64,000 nucleotides of DNA from JBBAGC01 sp964491265 (lineage in GTDB: Bacteria; Spirochaetota; UBA4802; UBA5550), in NCBI GenBank assembly GCA_964491265.1, contig CAZBFP010000002.1, forward strand, positions 229,811 to 293,810. The letters run 5' to 3'. The position numbers and the translations under genes were made by a program. This document shows positions 52,284 through 59,202 of the stretch, piece by piece (position 1 is the first letter of the stretch; each line of letters begins with the position of its first letter). The notes under the pieces are model-generated. The model made no database searches. It was not told the origin of the DNA and was given only the letters and a program-made list of their open reading frames with translations.

Positions 52284-53046
52284 TTTTCAGCTCCCGGATA
52301 AATCCCTGAGGATCCTTTCCCTTCATCAGTGCTGTCCCCACAAGGAATGTGTCGGTTCCTGTCCCATGAAATATTTTTTTTACACCATCTGATGATTCAA
52401 TGCCGCTGGCGCTCACTCTTTTTATACCAGGGGGGATATTATTTAATGTATTAATACCTGTTGTGTAATCAATATTAAGGGTCTCCAGATTCCTCATATT
52501 TACCATTAGAATTTCCGGGTTAAGAATCAGCACCCTGTCAAGCTCTGAAGAGCTGTGTACTTCGATTAGCGGTGTTATACCTCTGCTCTTTGCGAAATTG
52601 TAAAGGCTTCTCAGTTCATCATTGCTGAGCGCTTTAGCTATAAGAAGAATCATGTCAGCTCCGCATAAATATGCTGCTTCAATCTGTTCTTCATAATAGA
52701 TGAAATCTTTGCAGAGCAGAGGCAGATTTAAACCGGAACCAGCAGTTTCAAGGTCACTCATTGAGCCGTTGAAGAAATTTTTTTCAGTTAATACCGAGAC
52801 TGCTGCAGCGCCCCCTTCAGCATAGAGAGAAGCTCTGTCTGCAGGAGATACTTCGCTCTCTATGGTTCCGGCAGATGGTGATGATTTTTTTATCTCTGCT
52901 ATAATATTAATCGGATCATTAAGGGTGTTTAAAATTGAGTATATGGGTCTTACCCTTTTACCCTTTTTTCTGATTATCTTTTCTGTATCAGGGAGTTTCG
53001 ACAGTTTAATATGCTTCATATCTTTGAGATTGAACTTTTCCATCAT
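52273..53046 (-). CDS. trpC: indole-3-glycerol phosphate synthase
   Basis: 257 residues, TIM barrel. Catalytic Lys in IIAEIKKSSPSAGT, AAAVSVLTEKNFFNGS, LLCKDFIYYEEQIEAAYLCG, second Glu region PLIEVHSSSEL, and RVSASGIESSDG. The start ATG shares one base with the trpD stop (TAATG). Not fused to trpF, unlike the enteric enzyme. Confidence 0.95.
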   Translation of the reverse strand: MMEKFNLKDMKHIKLSKLPDTEKIIRKKGKRVRPIYSILNTLNDPINIIAEIKKSSPSAGTIESEVSPADRASLYAEGGAAAVSVLTEKNFFNGSMSDLETAGSGLNLPLLCKDFIYYEEQIEAAYLCGADMILLIAKALSNDELRSLYNFAKSRGITPLIEVHSSSELDRVLILNPEILMVNMRNLETLNIDYTTGINTLNNIPPGIKRVSASGIESSDGVKKIFHGTGTDTFLVGTALMKGKDPQGFIRELKNVR

Positions 53047-54098
53047 TATCCTTTTATAAGTGAATCGAGTTTAGCTTTAACCGCACCTGAGACTATCTCT
53101 TTATTGATTGTGTAAAAGCTTTCTTTGATGGAAGTTCTTTCATCAAAGGCGTACATGGCAAGGGCGCTGTTAAGGGCAAGGAGTTTCCCCAGTGGTGTTT
53201 CCATGCCGCAGCTCAATGTGTCTATGAAAAGCACTGCATTTTCATCAGGATTAAGATGGGAGGGAATGAGCATAGCTTCATCTTTTGAGATGTACTCCTG
53301 TGGATCTATAATAAAGCTGTGTGAGGTATTATTCTGTATCTCGTAAACCAGGGTTTTATCAAAGGGGGAAACTTCATCCATGCCGTCGTATGATGAATAG
53401 AGTAGGACCCTGTCGTAATTGAGCTGAAGCGCGGTAGCAGCATATTTTTCAAGCAGCTCATGACTGAAGAAACCTATTGCCTGTCTCCTTGCTCCTGCAG
53501 GATTGGTGAAGGGGCCCAGGTAATTGAAAATAGTGCGGACTCCAAGTTTTTTTCTCACAGGTACTGCGAATTTCATTGCAGGATGATATTCCGGGGCTGC
53601 CATGTATATGAAATTATTGCGCCTGTAATAGTTTTTTGCATCATCATCTTTCAGATTAACAGGTATCCCCAGAGCCTCAAGAAAATCGGTTGACCCGCTT
53701 TTCCCGCTCACAGATCTGTTCCCATGCTTTGCAACAGGAACCCCCATTGCAGAGAGTATAATTGCCGCAGATGTGGAGATGTTAAATGAGCCTGAATTAT
53801 CCCCTCCGGTCCCGCATGTATCAAAAACCATGTCTGTTCCCAGATCAAGATTTCTGCAGAATTTTCTCATTGAGCGCACAGCTCCGGAAATTTCATCAGG
53901 GGTCTCCCCGCGGAGCCTCATTGCCATGAGCATCCCGGCAAGTTCAATCTCTGAAAGATTCCCGTTAAAGAGATGTTCAAATAATTTTTCACTCATGAGG
54001 GAGTCTATACTCATGCCGTTATAAACCGACAGAAGTGTTTCATTGATTACCCCTATTCCCGGTATCTGGATTTCACTGTTAATTTGTGCTGATATCAT
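53046..54098 (-). CDS. trpD: anthranilate phosphoribosyltransferase
   Basis: 350 residues. Transfers phosphoribose from PRPP to anthranilate. The GTGGDNSGSFNISTSAA loop (about 80-96) binds pyrophosphate, followed by KHGNRSVSGKSGSTDFLEALG. Strong AGGAGG 5 bases before the ATG. First structural gene of the trp unit; trpE and trpG are missing from the window. The N-terminus is a little longer (about 15 residues) than average. Confidence 0.95.
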   Translation of the reverse strand: MISAQINSEIQIPGIGVINETLLSVYNGMSIDSLMSEKLFEHLFNGNLSEIELAGMLMAMRLRGETPDEISGAVRSMRKFCRNLDLGTDMVFDTCGTGGDNSGSFNISTSAAIILSAMGVPVAKHGNRSVSGKSGSTDFLEALGIPVNLKDDDAKNYYRRNNFIYMAAPEYHPAMKFAVPVRKKLGVRTIFNYLGPFTNPAGARRQAIGFFSHELLEKYAATALQLNYDRVLLYSSYDGMDEVSPFDKTLVYEIQNNTSHSFIIDPQEYISKDEAMLIPSHLNPDENAVLFIDTLSCGMETPLGKLLALNSALAMYAFDERTSIKESFYTINKEIVSGAVKAKLDSLIKG

Positions 54099-54111
54099 AA
54101 TATTCCTCCTT

Positions 54112-54144
54112 AATTAAAAAAACCGCCTTTAAAATTGAGCGGTT
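54112..54144 (-). terminator. second hairpin-plus-U-tract in the trp leader
   Basis: On the minus strand AACCGC (54139-54144) pairs with GCGGTT (54121-54126 region), followed by a run of seven T, ending just before the trpD ribosome binding site. It could be a second attenuator or a processing site. The GGCGG in its right arm repeats the arm of the first attenuator. Confidence 0.6.
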
Positions 54145-54154
54145 CTTTTTGTGT

Positions 54155-54188
54155 AAAATAAAAACCGCAGGGGTCTTACCGCCTGCGG
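54155..54188 (-). terminator. trp attenuator (terminator hairpin 3:4)
   Basis: On the minus strand CCGCAGG (54182-54188) pairs with CCTGCGG (54165-54171), followed by TTTTTATTTT. An alternative antiterminator is visible: GCCGCC in the preceding segment (54211-54218) can pair with GGCGGT overlapping the left arm (54178-54183). GGTGGC over the two Trp codons of the leader peptide can pair with GCCGCC to release the terminator. This is the classical three-way attenuation layout. Confidence 0.85.
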
Positions 54189-54219
54189 ATATATCTCAAT
54201 ACTATATCATGGGCGGCCT

Positions 54220-54285
54220 CTATAATCTGGTATAGCGCCACCAGTAAAGAATCTGTTTTGACTGATTATTATTAGCTGTTTTCAT
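54220..54285 (-). CDS. trpL: trp operon leader peptide
   Basis: 21 codons on the minus strand, beginning MKTANNNQSKQ and containing adjacent Trp-Trp (LYWWRY) before the stop, 30 bases ahead of the terminator arm. Ribosome stalling at the Trp codons would leave the antiterminator free. The ATG (54283-54285) lies only about 8 bases from the -10, so the transcript would start at or next to the ATG: near-leaderless translation, since no ribosome binding site fits. The coding frame is the only one with Trp pairs in the region. Confidence 0.8.
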   Translation of the reverse strand: MKTANNNQSKQILYWWRYTRL

Positions 54286-54306
54286 GTTTCTATATATAGA
54301 AACATG
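54283..54306. promoter_or_regulatory. 24-bp perfect palindrome at the trp promoter
   Basis: Arms CATGTTTCTATA and TATAGAAACATG form a perfect 24-bp dyad centred on the -10 and covering the start codon of the leader peptide. A repressor bound here would block RNA polymerase, giving a second layer of control besides attenuation. The sequence does not match the enterobacterial TrpR operator core, so the regulator is unknown. Confidence 0.7.
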
Positions 54307-54321
54307 ATTGATTTTTGTCAA
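54293..54321 (-). promoter_or_regulatory. trp operon promoter
   Basis: On the minus strand TTGACA (54316-54321), 17-bp spacer, TATATA (54293-54298). A consensus -35 with good spacing. Expected start of transcription is around 54286. Confidence 0.75.
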
Positions 54322-54432
54322 CTGCGAAAATTAAAAAAATTCAGTTTTTTAAAAAAAAATCAAAAAAAACCGGCCCTTAATCGTAATAATTAATGTAACT
54401 GCTGGAAATCCGAAGGAAATTATGTATCCAGA

Positions 54433-54590
54433 GCTGAGCAGAAAGTAATTTTTTTGTCACACCGGCTGTAGCGAAGCGAAAAGCCGGTATCTCATACAGT
54501 TGATTCAATCATGAGATTCCGGTATTTGCAAAAAATGAAGCTGCAAAACCGGAATGACAAATATAGGTGAATTCACCTTTTCCAGACAAC
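54433..54590. repeat. degraded copy of the GGGCTGTC-type MITE
   Basis: Shares AAAGTAATTTTTTTGTCA and the whole TGTCA palindrome with 39666-39828, but the ends (GAGCTGAGCAG and CCTTTTCCAGACAAC) have drifted. It sits between the trp promoter and comM; the rest of that 360-base stretch is AT-rich and carries no gene. Confidence 0.6.
54455..54559. repeat. TGTCA palindromic repeat
   Basis: 105 bases from TGTCACACCGGCTG to CCGGAATGACA. Same length and almost same sequence as 39691-39795 (GTAGCGAAGCG versus GTAGCGTAGCG, GAGATTCCGGTATTTGCAA in both). Confidence 0.75.
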
Positions 54591-54667
54591 TCAGGAGAGC
54601 AATTTTCCGGTAAATTTATGGGCAGTTATTAATTAATGCGGTTATATTATCACTGGAAGGTTTAAAA

Positions 54668-56182
54668 ATGCTTTCAAAATCATTCTCACTTGCCCTGCAC
54701 GGAATAAGCGCTGTAAGGGTTGACGTGGAGGTGGATATAATGAGGGGGCTCCCCAATTTTATTATTGTGGGGCTCCCTGATTCAACCATCCGCGAGTCAA
54801 GAGAGCGGATAAGGGCTGCTATAGAGAATTCCGGCTACGATTTCCCCCCGAAAAACTATGTCGTTAATCTGGCGCCTGCCGGGTTTAAAAAACAGGGAGC
54901 CAATTTTGATCTCCCTGTGGCAATGTCTATTCTCAAATCAACTGGTCAGATAAAATTCGCTATTGATGAGATTCCCATGGTGGGTGAACTCTCCCTTGAC
55001 GGCAAAGTCAAGCCTGTAAGGGGGGTTATATCCATGGTTATAGCCCTTTACAGGCTTGGTTATAAAAAGATAATTGTTCCGCATCAGAACAGATTTGAAG
55101 CAGCAGCAGTAGGGGGTATAGAGGTTTTCCCGGTTGAGGATATTAAAGGGGCATGCAGGGTCTTTTCCGGAAATGCTGAATCATTCCAGGGTGAATCAGA
55201 GGAGATGATTGAGGATAAATTTTTTTACGATTTTGCTGATGTAAAGGGGCAGGAGAGTGCAAAAAGGGCCCTGGAAATAGCTGCTGCAGGGCATCATAAT
55301 ATTCTGCTCTACGGTTCCCCCGGTTCAGGGAAGACAATGCTGGCAAGGAGGATCCCATCAATTCTGCCCGATCTTGACAGGGAAAGATCTATAGAAACTA
55401 CAATGATCCATTCCGCCACAGGTGATCCGGGGGAGAGGAGGGGTCTTATTGCTATGCCTCCGTTCCGGTCCCCCCATCATACAGCATCTGAGGTGGCCCT
55501 TGTTGGCGGAGGTTCAATAATTTCAGCAGGGGAGATTTCTCTTGCCCATAATGGTGTGCTTTTTCTTGATGAGTTTGTGGAATTCCGGAATAATGTAATT
55601 CAAGCACTCAGGCAGCCTCTGGAGGATAAATGTGTTACTGTGTCAAGGGCTTCAGGCACAGTGACATTCCCGGCGGACTTTATGCTGGTTGCAGCGAGTA
55701 ATCCATGTCACTGCGGCCATCTTTTTGATGATGATATTGAATGCTCCTGTTCATCATCAAAGGTGAGTATGTATTTCCAGAAGATTGCAGGACCTGTAGT
55801 TGACCGGATCGATATTGAGGTTCTGGTTAACAGGGTTCCCTACAGGGATTTGATGGATAAGGGGATGTATGAGTCATCAGAGAGAATCAAGGAGAGGGTA
55901 CTTGGGGCGCGGGAGGTGCAGAGAAAAAGATTCGGCACAGGGCTGAAATTCAATTCCGGTATGGGGCAGAAGGAGGTGCAGGATTACTGCGCTCTGGGGG
56001 GTGAGGATGAGATATTTTTCGAGAATGCGATCAAGAAACTCAATCTTACTGCCAGGTCATTTTTCAAAATATTAAAGGTGGCAAGAACAATCGCGGATCT
56101 TGATGAATCTCTACATATCGGTAAGAAGCATATACTGGAAGCAATATCGTATAAAAATCTTTATAGAAATTACCGGGTATAG
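54668..56182 (+). CDS. comM: YifB/ComM family Mg-chelatase-like AAA+ ATPase
   Basis: 504 residues. N-terminal ChlI-like domain (LHGISAVRVDVEVDIMRGLP, IVGLPDSTIRESRERIRAA), AAA+ core with Walker A YGSPGSGKTMLARRIPSILP and Walker B VLFLDEF, arginine-rich sensor region, and the C-terminal Mg_chelatase_C domain (ARSFFKILKVARTIADLD). In Vibrio and Haemophilus ComM is a helicase promoting branch migration in natural transformation. Single gene, GGAAGG before the ATG. Full length suggests a working protein. Confidence 0.94.
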   Translation: MLSKSFSLALHGISAVRVDVEVDIMRGLPNFIIVGLPDSTIRESRERIRAAIENSGYDFPPKNYVVNLAPAGFKKQGANFDLPVAMSILKSTGQIKFAIDEIPMVGELSLDGKVKPVRGVISMVIALYRLGYKKIIVPHQNRFEAAAVGGIEVFPVEDIKGACRVFSGNAESFQGESEEMIEDKFFYDFADVKGQESAKRALEIAAAGHHNILLYGSPGSGKTMLARRIPSILPDLDRERSIETTMIHSATGDPGERRGLIAMPPFRSPHHTASEVALVGGGSIISAGEISLAHNGVLFLDEFVEFRNNVIQALRQPLEDKCVTVSRASGTVTFPADFMLVAASNPCHCGHLFDDDIECSCSSSKVSMYFQKIAGPVVDRIDIEVLVNRVPYRDLMDKGMYESSERIKERVLGAREVQRKRFGTGLKFNSGMGQKEVQDYCALGGEDEIFFENAIKKLNLTARSFFKILKVARTIADLDESLHIGKKHILEAISYKNLYRNYRV

Positions 56183-56341
56183 GTTTAGAGATTTATCTTT
56201 ATCGATAGAGGTTCTATCTCTTTAAATTTCTCACTGGTTGCTTTTCTGATGGAACAATATTTGTCTTTCCTTTATATAGCAGGCTAGCTACTGTTCAACG
56301 AATCAGGGGACCCCCGGGGGCTCGAATGGATTCGCTAATCC

Positions 56342-56406
56342 GGGGACTATATACCAGGTCTGAATTTCCGCCCGGGACTGATTTGGTGGAACATTGGGAT
56401 ATTGGG
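56342..56406. repeat. lipoprotein-region repeat module X, copy 1
   Basis: GGGGACTATATACCAGGTCT, then a GACTGATTTGGTGGAACATT tract. Reappears with about one fifth substitutions at 58830-58895. The surrounding 430-base gap after comM also holds a GGGGACCCCCGGGGGC hairpin-forming stretch and no gene. Confidence 0.65.
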
Positions 56407-56444
56407 AGTTCAATTTCTCTTGATTAATTTATTCGCAAATAGAT

Positions 56445-56495
56445 CAGGTCATTTTCTAACCGTCAGAAATTGAATCCATAAAAATAGTGCAAGAG
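56445..56495. repeat. lipoprotein-region repeat module Y, partial copy
   Basis: CATTTTCTAACCGTCAGAAA and AATAGTGCAAGAG correspond to CATTTTCTGATCGTCAGAA and AATAAGTGCAAAAG at 61588-61630. The hairpin is weakened here. Confidence 0.55.
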
Positions 56496-56616
56496 GTTAA
56501 AAGTGCTTGTAATAAGTGCTGTTGTCGCGTTTAATCGTTTTAGTCATCATAAATATTTTAAAATATCCTTTGCTGATTTTAACTACATCGTGAACTTTAT
56601 AATTACAGGTACCTTT

Positions 56617-57294
56617 ATGCATATAATAAAGATTGGAATTATTGTGTTTATTTTATCAATGATTATGATAGCTTGCGAACGTAATGATTTGTACACTTTC
56701 ATGAGTGATAATACTGGACAGAAAGTATTGATTGATACTGGCTTTGATGATGGCATTTTTAATACATCTGTTTTTGATTATACTGGTACATCACCGTCCA
56801 TAGTTAGTTCGAAAATGATTATTCCAATGGCAAATTCCATGGTATATACAAAATCATTTAAAATTCCTGCAACAGTAGAGGGGAGAATTATGCTTTCACC
56901 CTCAACTACAAGCTATTCAAATACCGGAGTTCAGATATCACATCCATTATATGCAACCACACCAATTATAAGAATATTTCTCGATCTGGGTTGGGATATT
57001 ACTCCTGTTTCAGGAAGAATTAGTTACTGGGTAGATGAATTCAGCTCAATTTATAATAATGTGTATACTAGTTCAATACCTGATTATACTCCTTTTGATT
57101 TTAAATTTGTAATAGGCAGTACATCTCAAAAGGTCTATGTCAACTCTACTCTGGTTTACGAATCTAACTATGTAATTCCATCAGGTACAGAGATTTTATT
57201 CTGGGCTGGTGCTAATCAGGCTTTAGCAGATGCTGAACTTGAAAGGTTAAAAATCACATCTCCTGAGTTTACGGGATTTGTTGCACCGATATAG
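56617..57294 (+). CDS. putative lipoprotein of unknown function
   Basis: 225 residues from ATG 56617, chosen because the signal peptide (MHIIKIGIIVFILSMIMIAC) with lipobox IMIAC starts here and AGGT lies 8 bases upstream; the open frame from 56503 would add 38 residues before the signal. The mature protein is rich in beta-forming Thr, Ser, Ile and Tyr residues, without Cys, and looks like a jelly-roll or concanavalin-like domain (GRISYWVDEFSSIYNN, KVYVNSTLVYESN). Not recognised. First of a series of lipoproteins of this kind. Confidence 0.72.
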   Translation: MHIIKIGIIVFILSMIMIACERNDLYTFMSDNTGQKVLIDTGFDDGIFNTSVFDYTGTSPSIVSSKMIIPMANSMVYTKSFKIPATVEGRIMLSPSTTSYSNTGVQISHPLYATTPIIRIFLDLGWDITPVSGRISYWVDEFSSIYNNVYTSSIPDYTPFDFKFVIGSTSQKVYVNSTLVYESNYVIPSGTEILFWAGANQALADAELERLKITSPEFTGFVAPI

Positions 57295-57600
57295 AGCAAT
57301 ATCCCGAAACAGTTCATAACCTTCATTTTCGTTCTTTTCCCCTTCAGTACCCTTTTAAGACATGGAATTCCAATATATAAGATTTTATTTAATTGATAAT
57401 GATATTTATATACAGTAATCTTAATTTTTTTAGAAAACTACGGGTTTACCACGATGACACCCCATATTAATAATAGTAGATTTAACTTAGATAATTGTCT
57501 ATTACTGTGTATATAGAGTATTTAGACTCAGAGTTTGCGTAATAAGGATGATAGTTATTATAATTAAAGAAATCTGCTTTTAAACTTAGGGGTGATTGTG
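57295..57600. other. intergenic region between two lipoprotein genes
   Basis: About 300 AT-rich bases. No gene, no repeat module X or Y, and no strong hairpin recognised. A promoter for the next lipoprotein is expected but no clear -35/-10 pair was identified. Confidence 0.45.
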
Positions 57601-58668
57601 ATGAAAATTAAATCTGCGTTTTCCATAAAGAATCTTCTTCAATCTGCTGTTTATGCTGCTGTGGTACTCAATTTTATATTTCTAATCGGATGCAGCGGAG
57701 GGGGAAGTTCGGCTAATGCAACTTCTGAAGGTGGAACATTCACATTTCCCGGCGGTATAACTCTTGAGATGGAGCCGGGCTCACTGAATGAGGATACAGA
57801 AATTTCTCTTGTTCCTTTGACGGAATCTGAGGTGGAGGATGCGGTAAACTCCAGTACTCTGGTAGACAGCCAGTTCTTTGGCGGTTTCAGAGGAACTCCG
57901 GAAGGGCTGGTATTCAATAAACCTGTTAAAATTACAATTGAGATAGAGGATGTAATTGATCCCGGAACAATACTGTTGCATGGAATTATTAGTGTTGGGA
58001 ATGCACTGACCATCACAGATACAGATATTATTGCGGACACAGCGAATAATAAGGTGACATTTAAAGTGGAAGGATTTTCGCAGCACTTTACAGTTAAAGC
58101 AAAGGGTCAGGAGTGGCTTGCTACTTTTGACCCGACCAAGGAATGGGACAAATGCAGAAACTGGAATGGCAGAGATGCTGAAGGTAATCTTATGGGAACA
58201 GAAACAGTGGAGGATGACTGCCGCTGCGGCAGAAGAAGATATTCGACTGAGCATCTTGACTATGTCAACTCAGAGGGGTGCCAGAGCGTGCAGACAATTC
58301 TCAATGTCGAGTTTTTGGACTGTGAGACCCCGACTTACTGGATACATGTAATGAGTGAAGAGACCGGGTGCGGCAGAAAGTATCCCTGGAATTCAACCGG
58401 AACCGGGTCTTACTGTTATGATGCAGGAAATGACTGGGGTAAATATGATCCATGGCCCGCAACACTTCAGGATATTGCATGTAAAAAGATCATCAAAGAC
58501 TATTCTCATACGATTATCTGTAAAGATTATGTTTATTATGGATATGTGGGAGCGTTAAACCCACCAGTTGCAAGATGGATATATTTATATTATACTGACG
58601 AAGAGTATGAAATGTATAAGAATACTGCATGTACATCAGAAGGATTTACTCTGTTGTTTAGCAGATAA
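57601..58668 (+). CDS. ZU5-like domain lipoprotein with Cys-rich C-terminus
   Basis: 355 residues from ATG 57601 (GTG 57592 is three codons upstream); AGGGG lies ahead. Signal peptide with lipobox FLIGC (Cys about residue 32), Gly/Ser linker, then a bacterial ZU5-like beta domain (about 44-165: GGTFTFPGGITLEMEPGSLN, EDTEISLVPL, GTPEGLVFNKPVKITIEI). The last 185 residues contain ten cysteines (DDCRCGRRR, EGCQSV, LDCETP, TGCGRK and others) and many Trp and Tyr, probably a disulfide-stabilised extracellular domain of unknown function. Surface display is likely. Confidence 0.8.
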   Translation: MKIKSAFSIKNLLQSAVYAAVVLNFIFLIGCSGGGSSANATSEGGTFTFPGGITLEMEPGSLNEDTEISLVPLTESEVEDAVNSSTLVDSQFFGGFRGTPEGLVFNKPVKITIEIEDVIDPGTILLHGIISVGNALTITDTDIIADTANNKVTFKVEGFSQHFTVKAKGQEWLATFDPTKEWDKCRNWNGRDAEGNLMGTETVEDDCRCGRRRYSTEHLDYVNSEGCQSVQTILNVEFLDCETPTYWIHVMSEETGCGRKYPWNSTGTGSYCYDAGNDWGKYDPWPATLQDIACKKIIKDYSHTIICKDYVYYGYVGALNPPVARWIYLYYTDEEYEMYKNTACTSEGFTLLFSR

Positions 58669-58829
58669 TTATTATAAATTCTACCGGTCTTTACCTTAGC
58701 CTAAGGCAATACGGCACTACGAGATGATCTGATCCTCTGCAAGTATTTTGGAGCGATTATTCCTACATGTAACATGTCTCCGTAGTAATCAAATTCCAAA
58801 AAATAACACATATATGTTAACAATTTCCC

Positions 58830-58895
58830 GGGGATACCCTTGTCAGGTCTGGTTTTTGACTCCGGACTGTTTTGGCGGAACATTGGGATTTTGGG
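58830..58895. repeat. lipoprotein-region repeat module X, copy 2
   Basis: GGGGATACCCTTGTCAGGTCT followed by GGACTGTTTTGGCGGAACAT and TGGGATTTTGGG. Matches 56342-56406. Lies in the 530-base gap between the ZU5-like and FGE-like lipoprotein genes, which holds no gene. Confidence 0.65.
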
Positions 58896-58982
58896 CTTTT
58901 ATTCTTCTTGACTCATATCTTCTGTGGTGTTAAGGTTGTGTTATTGTAAAGATCTCACCTTCCTCCCTTCCGATAATATTCA

Positions 58983-59069
58983 TTATGTCTTTTCAACTCC
59001 AGCAATTCTCAACTTTTACCTCCAAAAGACCAGCCATTTTCTGATCGTCAGAAAATGGCTATACAAAAT
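58983..59069. repeat. lipoprotein-region repeat module Y, copy 1
   Basis: 87 bases matching 61534-61620 with only about eight substitutions and no gap. Contains a perfect hairpin (AGCCATTTTCTGA / TCAGAAAATGGCT, loop TCG, 59032-59060). Located about 130 bases upstream of the FGE-fold lipoprotein gene. Confidence 0.8.
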
Positions 59070-59202
59070 TTACGTAGTACACCGTTTCTCCTTGAAATTA
59101 TTCCGCTATTGTATTTAATGCTGTTTATACATATATAGAAACTCCCTCCATGAATATGATAACTTTAATCAATTATGAATGAGTAATAATCCGGAGGATT
59201 AC

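Noticed and set aside
56281..56345. GC-rich stretch with GGATTCG and GGGGACCCCC, resembling parts of a tRNA
   Set aside because: No cloverleaf, acceptor stem or anticodon arm can be formed; it is a diverged repeat region.
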